Source: CAVPJW01 sp963705525 (lineage in GTDB: Bacteria > Acidobacteriota > Vicinamibacteria > Vicinamibacterales > CAVPJW01). Taken from it: a stretch of 64,000 nt of DNA. Within the stretch, counting starts at the first letter, position 1; every line of letters starts with the position of its first letter. A model generated the notes under the pieces. That model had not been told where the DNA came from. It saw nothing but the letters and a program-made list of their open reading frames with translations, and searched no databases. Below, piece after piece: positions 54,734 through 63,769 of the stretch. The position numbers and the translations under genes are program-made. The stretch covers positions 248,001-312,000 of the forward strand of contig CAVPJW010000004.1 of assembly GCA_963705525.1 (NCBI GenBank), given 5' to 3'.

Positions 54734-55178
54734 ATGGTGACAGCAGTACTTCGGTTTTGCAGCCCCGGCCGCCGTCTTCGTCGCAGGATTTCTGGTTGGC
54801 GGGGTACATTCGGAACCCGGCCTGAATCTGCACGCGCAGTCCAAGGCGCGGGTCTTCGAGCTCCGCACGTACACGGCCGCCGATGGCAAGCTCAGCAATC
54901 TCGAGGCGAGGTTCCGCGACCACACGGTCGACATCTTCAAGCGGCACGGCATGACGAACATCGGCTACTGGGTGCCTCAGGATGCGCCAGCGTCTCAGAA
55001 CACTCTCATCTATATCCTGGCGCACGAAAGCCGCGACGCCGCCGCGAAGAATTGGGACGCATTCCGCGCCGATCCGGAATGGAAGAAGGTGGCGGCGGAA
55101 TCGGAGGTCAACGGCAAGCTCGTGACGAAGGTGGATTCGGTGTTCATGGATCCGGCGGATTTCTCGGCGATCAAGTAA
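54734..55178 (+). pseudogene. NIPSNAP-family exported protein (frameshifted)
   Basis: ATG 54734 after GGAGCAGGAA reads MVTAVLRF. At the T-run 54755-54758 an extra base breaks the frame. The next frame continues as AAPAAVFVAGFLVGGVHSEP, a signal-like segment, and then RVFELRTYTAADGKLSNLEA, the opening of a NIPSNAP (EthD/ABM-fold) domain, with IGYWVPQDAPASQNTLIYIL after it. Removing one T gives a ~147-residue secreted protein. NIPSNAP proteins are dimeric alpha/beta-barrel folds with no single function. The cupin gene follows 25 bases later. Confidence 0.8.
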
Positions 55179-55203
55179 ACACGCTCTCTCGAGGAGGCGG
55201 GCC

Positions 55204-55647
55204 ATGAAGCGGATCGCGGTGGTCGTGTCGCTGGGACTCGTTTTCGTCGTGTGTACAAAGTGGACCAGCCAGGCTCAGCAGCCCACGGGACAAAGCCAGC
55301 CGGGCGCCGATGATCCCCGATTCACCGGCATCTCGACGTCGCTCGACGCGAAGGACCTTACCGTCGCTCGCCGCCGGTTCGAGGCGGGCGCAAGGTCTGC
55401 CTGGCATACCCACGATCGCGGCCAGCTCTTGATGGTCGAAGAGGGACGCATGCGCACGCAGAAGCGCGGCCAGGCGATCAAGGAACTTGACGTCGGCCAA
55501 AGCGACTACACGGCGGCCAACACGGCCCATTGGCATGGAGCCGTCCCGGATCGTGCGCTCGTCCAGATCAATGTGGGCTTCGGTGGTGAAACGAGATGGA
55601 TGGAAAAGGTCACCGATGCCGAATATCAAGCGGGAACCAAGAACTGA
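55204..55647 (+). CDS. Secreted cupin-domain protein
   Basis: The 147-residue protein has a Sec signal (MKRIAVVVSLGLVFVVCTKW, cleaved near QAQQ). ARSAWHTHDRGQLLMVEEG at about 63-81 gives the first cupin motif with metal-binding His residues, and NTAHWHGAVPDRALVQIN the second. GAGGAGGCGGGCC precedes the ATG. It may bind a metal or small ligand in the periplasm, and follows the NIPSNAP gene on the same strand. A cysteine before the cleavage site (VVCTKW) could be a lipobox-like site, not convincing. Confidence 0.86.
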   Translation: MKRIAVVVSLGLVFVVCTKWTSQAQQPTGQSQPGADDPRFTGISTSLDAKDLTVARRRFEAGARSAWHTHDRGQLLMVEEGRMRTQKRGQAIKELDVGQSDYTAANTAHWHGAVPDRALVQINVGFGGETRWMEKVTDAEYQAGTKN

Positions 55648-55653
55648 CAAACC

Positions 55654-57543
55654 ATGCACCATTGCCGACTTCGTCCCATTCTGCTGGTTTCCGTCGCACT
55701 GGTGTTGGGGAACCTGCCCACTGCGGCCCAGTCACGCGACGCGATTCGTTTGGCCGTTGATGCGACGGATGCGCCGCGCAAGATCCTGACAGTCCATGAA
55801 GTCGTTCCCGCCACAGCCGGGCAGCTGACGCTGTACTACCCGAAGTGGATTCAGGGCGTGCATGCGCCGATCGGGCCGGTCATGAACGTCACCGGCCTGA
55901 AGATCTCGGCAGGCGGCTCGACCCTGCCGTGGAGACGCGACGCGCTCGACATCTTCACCTTCCACGTTGATGTGCCGCCGGGCGCGAATGCCGTCGAGAT
56001 CTCATTCGACTATCTCGTGCCGGCCGGCGCCGCGGGGGCGGTTGGCGGCTCGGCCACTGGCAAGTTCATGGATCTCAACTGGTATCAGGTGCTGCTCTAC
56101 CCAGCCGGTGCTCCGGCGCGGCAAATCACGGTGGAGCCTCGACTGACGCTGCCGTCCGGCTGGAGATTCGGCACGGCCCTCGCCGTCGACTCGCAGTCGG
56201 CAGCGGCGGTGGCCTTCCAGCCGGTCGCGCTCGATCGCCTGCTCGATTCGCCGGTCATTGCCGGCGAATTCTTCCGCGTCTGGGACATCACGCCTCCGGG
56301 AGAACCCGTCCATCACGAGATCGACGTCGTTGCCGACAGCGAGGCCGCGCTGGCGATGCCGGCAGAGGTCCAACAGGGTCTGACCAACCTCGTCGCCGAG
56401 TCCGGGAAGCTGTTCGGCGCGCGCCACTATCGCACGTACCACTTCCTCCTCACGCTGAGCGAGCACACGGCGCACTTCGGCGTCGAGCATCACGAGTCGA
56501 ATGACAGCCGGCTGCCCGAACGCGTGCTCATCTCTCCCGGCGCCGCAAGAGAGATCGGCGGCCTGCTCGCGCACGAGTTTGCGCACTCGTGGAGCGGCAA
56601 GTTCCGCCGGCCGAAGACCATGGCGCCCGACGATTTCCAGACGCCGCTCAAGACCGATCTCCTCTGGGTCTACGAAGGCAACACGTCATTTCTCGGCGAT
56701 TTGCTGGCGGCGCGGAGCGGTCTCTGGACCACCGACGAATATCGTCAGGCGCTTGCGGGCTACGCCGCCTCGCTCGGTCCCGGTCGTCCCGGCCGCACGT
56801 GGCGCTCTGTGCTCGACACGGCGGTCGCGGTGCCGGGCGTCTTCACAGGCGGTCCTGACACGGGAGGATGGGGAAACTGGCGCCGCGGTCTCGATTACTA
56901 CGAGGAAGGCGAGCTCCTCTGGCTCGAAGCGGCGACGGTCATTCACGAGCAGAGCCGCGGCCAGCAGTCGATCGACGATTTCTTCCGCGTCTTTTACGGC
57001 GGACCGAACAACGGCGCCGAAATCAAGACCTATACATTCGATGAGCTCGTGCAGACGATGAATCAGGTGGCGCCGTATGACTGGGCGAACTTCTGGAACA
57101 CGCGACTGACGTCCACCTCAGCCGAAGCACCCACCGGCGGCATCGAAGCCAGCGGCTGGAAACTGACGTTCACGCCCGACTTGCCCGCACCCGCGCGGGG
57201 CGGTCGCGGCCTGTCGGCCAGCACCTTCACGCTGGGACTCAGTCTCTCTTCTGACGGCCACGTGAACGACGCGATTTACGGTGGACCCGCGTTCAAGGCC
57301 GGCGTGACATCGGGTATGAAGATCGCGGCCGTGAACGGCCGCGTGTTCACACCCGAGATTCTTGAAGACGCGATCAAGAGAATCGGAGAGGCCGCACGTC
57401 CGATCGAACTCCTGGTGATCGTCGACGACTATTACAAGACCATCACCATTGACTACAAGGACGGTGCGCGCTACCCGCACCTCGTTCGGGACGAAGGCAA
57501 GCCCGACTACCTCGAAACGCTGCTCAAGCCCGCAGCGCGATGA
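55654..57543 (+). CDS. M61-family glycyl-aminopeptidase-like metallopeptidase with PDZ domain
   Basis: The 629-residue protein has a Sec signal (MHHCRLRPILLVSVALVLGN). The zinc motif HEFAHSWSGK starts at about His307, and VYEGNTSFLGDLL gives the downstream glutamate region. A C-terminal PDZ domain from about residue 520 (FTLGLSLSSDGHVNDAIYGG, AAVNGRVFTPEILEDAIKR) completes the M61 plan. Members cleave glycine- or alanine-led peptides in the periplasm. It follows the cupin gene by only six bases. Confidence 0.92.
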   Translation: MHHCRLRPILLVSVALVLGNLPTAAQSRDAIRLAVDATDAPRKILTVHEVVPATAGQLTLYYPKWIQGVHAPIGPVMNVTGLKISAGGSTLPWRRDALDIFTFHVDVPPGANAVEISFDYLVPAGAAGAVGGSATGKFMDLNWYQVLLYPAGAPARQITVEPRLTLPSGWRFGTALAVDSQSAAAVAFQPVALDRLLDSPVIAGEFFRVWDITPPGEPVHHEIDVVADSEAALAMPAEVQQGLTNLVAESGKLFGARHYRTYHFLLTLSEHTAHFGVEHHESNDSRLPERVLISPGAAREIGGLLAHEFAHSWSGKFRRPKTMAPDDFQTPLKTDLLWVYEGNTSFLGDLLAARSGLWTTDEYRQALAGYAASLGPGRPGRTWRSVLDTAVAVPGVFTGGPDTGGWGNWRRGLDYYEEGELLWLEAATVIHEQSRGQQSIDDFFRVFYGGPNNGAEIKTYTFDELVQTMNQVAPYDWANFWNTRLTSTSAEAPTGGIEASGWKLTFTPDLPAPARGGRGLSASTFTLGLSLSSDGHVNDAIYGGPAFKAGVTSGMKIAAVNGRVFTPEILEDAIKRIGEAARPIELLVIVDDYYKTITIDYKDGARYPHLVRDEGKPDYLETLLKPAAR

Positions 57544-57555
57544 CCGAGACTCGGC

Positions 57556-58053
57556 CTACTGCTTTTCGTAGACGCCCACGGTCTCGACCGCCTGTCCCTT
57601 CGCGTTCGTGCCTTTGCTTGTGACGGTTCGGGTCTTGCCATCTTCCGAGACGACGTTGGTGCCGGTCTGAACGACCTTGCCCATGCGCTTTCTCGTGAAT
57701 TCGACCGTGTGCGCGTTCACCAGCTTGAGCGCGGTCTGATCCCAATCGGGGTTCCCTGTGACCGCGTAGTCCTTGCCATCGTAGTTCGCGGTGAACGAAA
57801 AGCTGGTGGCCTTTCCATCGGCGCTGGTACCGGTCGTCGTCACTTTGACTCCCTGACCGGCGGCCTCATACACCGATGTCTGGCTCTGCGGTGGGGGGCC
57901 CGGACTGTACCGCGACTTTCCGACGTTGAGTTTCCAGGTTCCAAGAAACGCCTCGCCCTCGGCCCAGGCTGCCTGCTGCGCAAGAGCCAGGACGCCCACC
58001 AGCACTGCCGCTACGAGCCAGCCCGCTCTGCCGGCATTTCTCAGCATCCTCAT
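57556..58053 (-). CDS. Secreted beta-rich hypothetical protein
   Basis: The 165-residue protein has a signal peptide (MRMLRNAGRAGWLVAAVLVG, cleaved near AAWA). The mature part FLGTWKLNVGKSRYSPGPPP and a YDGKDYAVTGNPDWDQTALK stretch look like a lipocalin-type or META-like beta barrel common in acidobacteria; no function is known. GGGAGGGAG lies about eight bases before the ATG, so the longer frame to 58434 is not used. It converges on the M61 gene. Confidence 0.78.
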   Translation of the reverse strand: MRMLRNAGRAGWLVAAVLVGVLALAQQAAWAEGEAFLGTWKLNVGKSRYSPGPPPQSQTSVYEAAGQGVKVTTTGTSADGKATSFSFTANYDGKDYAVTGNPDWDQTALKLVNAHTVEFTRKRMGKVVQTGTNVVSEDGKTRTVTSKGTNAKGQAVETVGVYEKQ

Positions 58054-58216
58054 GTTGACACTCCCTCCCGGGTAACTCCGAGTCAATGGAAGCGCGCATT
58101 CTAGCAGAAAGCCACGGCCAAGAGCGCCTCGTCCCGCACGATTCGTGTGACGATGGCGACGGCGACGTAGTATCGTCCGTGCGTCCGCACGTGGTGTGCC
58201 ACCCATTGGAGCCTGG

Positions 58217-60820
58217 ATGAAACGGATTCTGCTCGCGACTCTTCTGGTTCTGCTCAGCGTGCCCGCATCCGCAGAAGTGCCGACACCCGAATCGTTCTTC
58301 GGCTTTCGCATGGGCACCGACAAGAAGCTCGCGCGCTGGGACAAGATCGTCGAGTACCTCGAGCTCGTCGCGAAGGAATCCGACCGCGTCCACGTGCGCA
58401 GGCTCGGCCCTACGACGCAGAACAATCCGTTCATCGTCGTCGAAGTGGCATCGGGAGAGACAATGCGAGACCTCGAGCGTTACAAGCGGCTCGAGCGGCG
58501 CCTGTACTTCCAGGACGGCAGACCGACCGACGCCGAGCGCGACGAGATCTTCGCATCGGGCAAAGCCGTCGTCCTCATCACGACGAACATCCATTCGGAC
58601 GAGATCGGCGCGTCGCAGATGTCTGTCGAGGCGATCTACAGGCTGGCCACCGAAAACTCGCCGTACGTGCGGAAGATTCTCGACAACGTGATCTTCCTCC
58701 TCGTGCCATCGCTCAACCCGGACGGCCAGATCATGGTCACCGACTGGTACAACAAGTATCTCGGTACACCGCACGAAGCGAGCGAGCTGCCCTATCTCTA
58801 TCACTACTATGTCGGCCACGATAACAATCGCGACATGTATCTCTTTTCTCAGAAAGAGAGCCGCCTGATCGCGGAACTGCTCTGGCACGACTGGTTCCCT
58901 GCGATCTGGCTCGACGAGCACCAACAAGGCGCGAGCGGCGCGAGGATCTTCACGATGCCGGCCACCGATCCGATCAACCCGAATGTGCATCCGCTGATCT
59001 ACCGGCTGAACGGCATCTACGGACAGCAGCAATCGGCGGCGCTCGAGGCCGAGGGCAAGATCGGCATCATCTACAACTCCACGTACACGAACTTCTGGCA
59101 GGGCGCGATGGCGTGGTCCGGCTGGTGGCACAACCAGGTGGGACTCCTCACCGAAGTCGCGAGCGCCCGCGTGGCCACTCCGATCGAACAGAAGATGGCC
59201 GATCCCGCCAAACCTCCGGCGGCGGGCCCGGAGCCCGACTTCATGGCGGAGTACCGGTACCAGATGGAACATCCCGACGAGCCGCTGGCGCCTCCGCGCG
59301 ACATCCGCCCTCGCACGGAATACCCGAAGCCGTGGCTCGGCGGCAGGTGGACGCTCCGTGACATCGTGGACTACGAGCTGACTGCCACGTTTGCGCTGCT
59401 CTCTTCGGCGGCCGATCGCCGCGAAACGATGCTCCGTGAGATCTACGAGATCAACCGTCTGACGATCGAGAGCGGCTCGAAAGGGATGCTCGCGCCAGGC
59501 TCCAACGCGTACGCGGCGATCATTCCGGCGAGCCAGCACGATCCGAACGAGGCCGTCGAGCTCGTGGACAAGCTCCTCATCGCGGGCGTCGAGGTTCACC
59601 GGGCGACAAAGGATTTCGAGCAGGATGGTGAGCGCTACGCGGCCGGCAGCTTCGTCATTCCGTTCGGACAGGTATTCGGTCGGTACGCGAAGGACATCCT
59701 CGAAAAGCAGACCTATCCGGAAGTGCGCCGATCGCCGGGCGCACCGGCCGAGGCCCCTTACGACGTGTCGGCATGGTCGCTCGGCATGCAGTTCGGCGTG
59801 AAAACTGTGTTCGCCAAAACGGCGCTGCCAACCGACCTTGCGCTCGAGAAGATCACGGCTACCCCGAAGCCCGTCATCGCCGCCGCGAAAGCGCGCGACG
59901 CATTTTCCTTTACCTGCGCTGGCGCGGACAGCGCCCGCGTCGTCAATCGTCTCCTTGCGGCGGGCGCCAAAGTGATGATGAGCGCGGATGTCGTGCAGGC
60001 GACCGCGACGAGCAGTGCCTGGAGCAAGGCGACCAGCGGCTATGACGTCCGCGACGGTGAAACTGCAACAGCACGCCCTTCATCGGCCTCGCCCGTGCGC
60101 ATGCCTCGCATCGGACTGTATCAGTCGTACACGGCCAACATGGACGAGGGCTGGACGCGGTGGGTACTCGAACGGTACGAGTTCCCATTCACGCTGCTCC
60201 ACAACGCGGACGTGAAGGCGGGAAAGCTCCGCGATCGCTTCGATGCCATCATTCTCCCGGACGACAAGCCCAAGGACATCCTCGAGGGCTTCGACTTCGC
60301 CAGCATCGTCCCCGAGTATCGGGGCGGCATCGGCGATGCGGGCTGGCGCGAGCTGGCCGCCTTTGTCGACGCCGGCGGCACGCTGGTCGCGCTGGGTGAA
60401 GCGTCGGATCTCCTGATCGAAAAGATGCCGCTGCCGGTCAAGGACCTCAAGCGCAACGTGCCGCGCGATCAGCATTTCGCGCCCGGCACGATCGTCAATC
60501 TACAGGTCGATACCTCGCATCCGCTCGGGAGGGGCATGCCGTCCGAGACGTGGGGCTACTACGTGAATTCGCCGTTCTTCCAACTGACGGAGGGTTTTTC
60601 ATCACAGAAGGCGTCGGTGGTCGCCCGCTATCCCAACGCGGGGGTCAACGCCTCCGGCTGGCTGCGAGGCGAAGACATGATGGCGGGCCGCGCGGCCGTC
60701 GTGGCCGTCGAGATGAATCCGGGACGCGTCGTGCTGTTCGGCATCCGCCCGCAGCATCGCGCGCAGACGCACGCGACGCTGCCGATGTTCTTCAACGCGT
60801 TGTACTGGTCGGCCGAGTAG
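58217..60820 (+). CDS. Secreted M14-family zinc carboxypeptidase-like protein
   Basis: The 867-residue protein has a signal peptide (MKRILLATLLVLLSVPASAE). Zinc ligands His126 and Glu129 lie in TTNIHSDEIGA, and the third, His235, in WLDEHQQGA. NNRDM at 203-207 and FLLVPSLNPDG are further M14 landmarks. After ~430 residues comes a long C-terminal region (with VIILPDDKPKDILEGFDF-like glutamine-amidotransferase-type elements) also seen in this family. GGAG before the ATG at 58217 decides the start over codon 58196. It probably digests peptides outside the cytoplasm and may work with the M61 peptidase. Confidence 0.9.
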   Translation: MKRILLATLLVLLSVPASAEVPTPESFFGFRMGTDKKLARWDKIVEYLELVAKESDRVHVRRLGPTTQNNPFIVVEVASGETMRDLERYKRLERRLYFQDGRPTDAERDEIFASGKAVVLITTNIHSDEIGASQMSVEAIYRLATENSPYVRKILDNVIFLLVPSLNPDGQIMVTDWYNKYLGTPHEASELPYLYHYYVGHDNNRDMYLFSQKESRLIAELLWHDWFPAIWLDEHQQGASGARIFTMPATDPINPNVHPLIYRLNGIYGQQQSAALEAEGKIGIIYNSTYTNFWQGAMAWSGWWHNQVGLLTEVASARVATPIEQKMADPAKPPAAGPEPDFMAEYRYQMEHPDEPLAPPRDIRPRTEYPKPWLGGRWTLRDIVDYELTATFALLSSAADRRETMLREIYEINRLTIESGSKGMLAPGSNAYAAIIPASQHDPNEAVELVDKLLIAGVEVHRATKDFEQDGERYAAGSFVIPFGQVFGRYAKDILEKQTYPEVRRSPGAPAEAPYDVSAWSLGMQFGVKTVFAKTALPTDLALEKITATPKPVIAAAKARDAFSFTCAGADSARVVNRLLAAGAKVMMSADVVQATATSSAWSKATSGYDVRDGETATARPSSASPVRMPRIGLYQSYTANMDEGWTRWVLERYEFPFTLLHNADVKAGKLRDRFDAIILPDDKPKDILEGFDFASIVPEYRGGIGDAGWRELAAFVDAGGTLVALGEASDLLIEKMPLPVKDLKRNVPRDQHFAPGTIVNLQVDTSHPLGRGMPSETWGYYVNSPFFQLTEGFSSQKASVVARYPNAGVNASGWLRGEDMMAGRAAVVAVEMNPGRVVLFGIRPQHRAQTHATLPMFFNALYWSAE

Positions 60821-60831
60821 GAGGGATGATC

Positions 60832-62250
60832 ATGTTCCAGGTCCTGTTCGTCGTGGCGGCGTTGCTCCTGCAGCAGCCCGCGTCGGCGCCCTCTGCTGTT
60901 GCCCATCGCTCAATCTCGTCTCCCGCGGCGCCGGCGCTCGACTTCGATTTTTACAAGGCCAATGTGGAGCCGATGTTCCTCGTGAAGCGGCCCGATCACA
61001 TCCGCTGCGTCACGTGTCACGCGCCCGCGGCCGGCCTTCTGAGCCTCCAGGTGCTCCCGCCGGGTGCGTTGTCGTGGACCGAGGAGCAATCGCGGAAGAA
61101 CTTCGAGGCCGTGCAGAAATTCGTCGTGCCGGGCAGCCCGATGTCCAGCCGGCTTCTTCGCCACCCGCTCGCGCGGGAAGCGGGCGGCGATCCGTTTCAC
61201 GGCGGCGGCAAGCACTGGGTGTCGCAGGACGACCCCGAGTGGCGGATTCTCGCCGCCTGGGTGCGGGGCGAGACTCGCGAGCCGGCCGCCCGCTCGACGG
61301 CGGTTCGGATCGTGCAGACCAATTCCGCCGGCGATACGACCGACCTCATCGATCCGGCGACGAACAAGATCGTCGGCGTCATCAATGACGTCGAGATCCC
61401 GCACGGCGTCACGAGCGCTCCAGACGGCAGCCGACTGTATCTGACCGACGAGTTCCTTCACACCGTGGATGTCGTCGATGCCCTGACGCTCCGCGTTGTC
61501 AAGCGCGTTCCACTCAGCGGGCGGCCGAACAATATTTCGATCACACCCGATGGCCGGAAGGTGTACGCGGGAATCGCCCTGGCGCCAGGCGCCGTAGATG
61601 TGATCGACACGACTACCCTCGTCAACGTGAAGAGCGTGCCGGTCAAGGGCGCGATTCACAATGTCTATGTCACGCCCGATGGCAAGTATGCGGTGGCCGG
61701 ATCCATTCCCCAGCGCACCATCAGCGTGATCGACACGGCCACCGACCAGCTTTCGTGGACGCTGGAGCTCAGCGCCGGCATCCGACCGATGGCGTTCGAA
61801 AAGAATCCGGACGGGTCCACCAGGCGCGTCTTCGTCCAGCTCTCCGACTTCCACGGGTTCGTCGCGGTCGACTTCGCCACCCGCAAGGAAGTCGCGCGGA
61901 TCGAGCATCCGCCCATTCCAGGCGTCGAGGAGCACCGGGATGGCCTGCAGGCCGCCCCGGCGCATGGCCTGGCCGTGTCGCCCGACGGGAAGACGCTCTG
62001 GTCGACGAGCAAGGTGTACGGCTACGCGTACGTGCATTCCCTGCCCGACCTCAAGGAAGTCGGCCGCGTGTTCGTCGGCCAGCATCCCGAGTGGCTCACG
62101 TTCACGCCCGACAGCAAATACGCATATGTGGCGGCTGCAGGCGACAACGCCGTCTACGTGATTGACACCGCGACGCTCAAAGAGGTGACGCGGATTCCAG
62201 TGGGCCAGGTCCCGAAGCGCAACGCGACGGCGCTCCTGCGGACGAACTGA
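60832..62250 (+). CDS. Exported c-haem-containing YVTN beta-propeller protein
   Basis: The 472-residue protein has a signal peptide (MFQVLFVVAALLLQ) and then a single c-type haem motif CVTCH at 59-63 in the KANVEPMFLVKRPDHIRC context. From about residue 150 the chain is a seven-bladed YVTN-type propeller, with DVVDALTLRVVKRVPLSG, VYAGIALAPGAVDVIDTTT and YVAAAGDNAVYVIDTATL as blades. Such proteins pair electron transfer with surface binding. The ribosome site AGGAGGG leaves no spacing for ATG 60826; ATG 60832 sits at seven bases and is preferred. Confidence 0.84.
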   Translation: MFQVLFVVAALLLQQPASAPSAVAHRSISSPAAPALDFDFYKANVEPMFLVKRPDHIRCVTCHAPAAGLLSLQVLPPGALSWTEEQSRKNFEAVQKFVVPGSPMSSRLLRHPLAREAGGDPFHGGGKHWVSQDDPEWRILAAWVRGETREPAARSTAVRIVQTNSAGDTTDLIDPATNKIVGVINDVEIPHGVTSAPDGSRLYLTDEFLHTVDVVDALTLRVVKRVPLSGRPNNISITPDGRKVYAGIALAPGAVDVIDTTTLVNVKSVPVKGAIHNVYVTPDGKYAVAGSIPQRTISVIDTATDQLSWTLELSAGIRPMAFEKNPDGSTRRVFVQLSDFHGFVAVDFATRKEVARIEHPPIPGVEEHRDGLQAAPAHGLAVSPDGKTLWSTSKVYGYAYVHSLPDLKEVGRVFVGQHPEWLTFTPDSKYAYVAAAGDNAVYVIDTATLKEVTRIPVGQVPKRNATALLRTN

Positions 62251-62290
62251 AGACTCGACGACGGTAGCCTGCTCGGACGAAGGAGGAGAA

Positions 62291-62842
62291 ATGAGGCGCG
62301 CGGTTCAACTCTGTCTGATGCTGATGACCCTTGGCGCCAGTGCCGGAACCGGGCAGGCGCCATCACAGCACATCACCGTTCCCACCATCGCGCCTCGCGC
62401 GGAGGACGTGGCAACGATCGACGGCATGATCCGCGCGTGGTACGAGGTTGTGACGGTTCCGGCAGGCCAGCCTCGCCAGTGGTCGCGGGATCGGACACTC
62501 TACATGCCCGACCTCCGTTTCGTCTCCATCGGCGTCAAGGACGGACAGCCGTCCGTGCGGACGCTGGATCATCAGTCCTACGTCGATTCGTCCGATCCCT
62601 TCCTCGCGAAGGGATTCTTTGAGAAGGAGATCCACCGCGTCACCGAACGCTTCGGCCCGATTGCCCACGTGTGGAGCACGTACGAGTCGCGCCTCACCGA
62701 GAACGGTCCCATCATCGACCGCGGCATCAACTCGATCGAGCTCTTCTGGGACGGCAAGCGGTGGTGGATCGCCAACGCGGTGTGGACCGACGAGACCAAG
62801 GACAATCCCATCCCGCCGAAGTACCTGCCGCCGCAGAAGTAG
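62291..62842 (+). CDS. Secreted NTF2/SnoaL-like hypothetical protein
   Basis: The 183-residue protein has a signal peptide (MRRAVQLCLMLMTLGASAGT). The mature part, ATIDGMIRAWYEVVTVPAGQ to IHRVTERFGPIAHVWSTYES and IELFWDGKRWWIANAVW, has the alpha-plus-beta cone order of NTF2/SnoaL-like proteins, which carry small ligands or diverged enzymes. Function unknown. AGGAGGAGAA precedes the ATG. It follows the propeller gene on the same strand. Confidence 0.78.
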   Translation: MRRAVQLCLMLMTLGASAGTGQAPSQHITVPTIAPRAEDVATIDGMIRAWYEVVTVPAGQPRQWSRDRTLYMPDLRFVSIGVKDGQPSVRTLDHQSYVDSSDPFLAKGFFEKEIHRVTERFGPIAHVWSTYESRLTENGPIIDRGINSIELFWDGKRWWIANAVWTDETKDNPIPPKYLPPQK

Positions 62843-62880
62843 CGCAGAATACCGTCGCAACTTGCGCGAGCCGGCCAGCC

Positions 62881-63114
62881 TCAATTGCCTCGGGCGGCGC
62901 GAGAATTGCTTCGCACCATTCGTGCGATCGCGCAGGTCTGTTTTCGGCGATCGACCCGAAGCGCGACGAGCACCACGGCGAGACCGGCGGCCGTCGCAAG
63001 CCACGCCCATCCGATGATCGACGTGTCCGTCAGTCGATTTGGTAAGAGAAATGCCAGGATTGTCGGCAAAGAGCTCGAGAGCAGCATCAGAATTGGCCCT
63101 CTGGCGGAGCTCAT
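62881..63114 (-). CDS. Small two-helix membrane protein, hypothetical
   Basis: The 77-residue protein has two hydrophobic segments (PILMLLSSSLPTILAFLLP and IIGWAWLATAAGLAVVLVAL) followed by a basic tail. AGGG lies about eight bases before the ATG. There is no recognisable family. It converges on the NTF2-like gene. Confidence 0.45.
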   Translation of the reverse strand: MSSARGPILMLLSSSLPTILAFLLPNRLTDTSIIGWAWLATAAGLAVVLVALRVDRRKQTCAIARMVRSNSRAARGN

Positions 63115-63167
63115 AGAACCCTAGCGAGGAGCGTGCCAGCGGCCGCTGAGGCTCGACCAGTGGGCGT

Positions 63168-63631
63168 GTGACGCTCGAGCCGCTGCTCCCGGATGCCTTA
63201 TTGCGAGCAGCGTTTTCCGCGGATGTGCGGGCCGGCGGTTGCACGCACTGCGAGATCGTGGATGAAACCAACGGACGCGTTCGGGGGCACGTGACGAAGC
63301 GGAATGGCCTGCCCTATACCTGGATGGTGGACTTGATTGCCCCCACACCTTGCTGGGAACGTCCACCAGCCGTCAGCGTGCGCGCCACCGAACGCGGCGA
63401 GTTCGAGTTCACCGCCCGGCCACCCGGCGAATGCCTTCCTGGCGTGATCTACGTTATCAGCCGCCCCCCGGCGAACCCTTCAAGCCGACGTTCTATTCCG
63501 GCACGACCGATCGAGACACCGCGACACCGGTCGTGATCGGAGAAGATTCTGTGCACGAGGGTCTCGACTCTGCACTCACCGAAACATTTGCTCCAGATAA
63601 CGATGAGCGCCGCCAGAGATTCATCAGGTAA
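63168..63631 (+). pseudogene. Hypothetical protein, frameshifted
   Basis: A GTG at 63168 opens MTLEPLLPDALLRAAFSADV, then a Cys-rich segment (GGCTHCEIVDETNGRV) and LPYTWMVDLIAPTPCWERPP. In the C-run at 63464-63469 the frame breaks. The other frame continues as GEPFKPTFYSGTTDRDTATP to QRFIR. Adding one C joins them into a ~155-residue protein. No family is recognised, and no ribosome site is clear. The combined chain is a plausible single gene broken by a homopolymer error. Confidence 0.4.
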
Positions 63632-63769
63632 CCACTGCAGATCACACCGTTCGGTAAAGAATCATCGTCAGTCCACGCGCACACCCGGGTCTATAATCGA
63701 CTCGATCAATCGATCAGCGCAGCCCGGGCTTGGGCCTGCTTCGTCGCTGCGCACGGAAGGAGCGAACGT

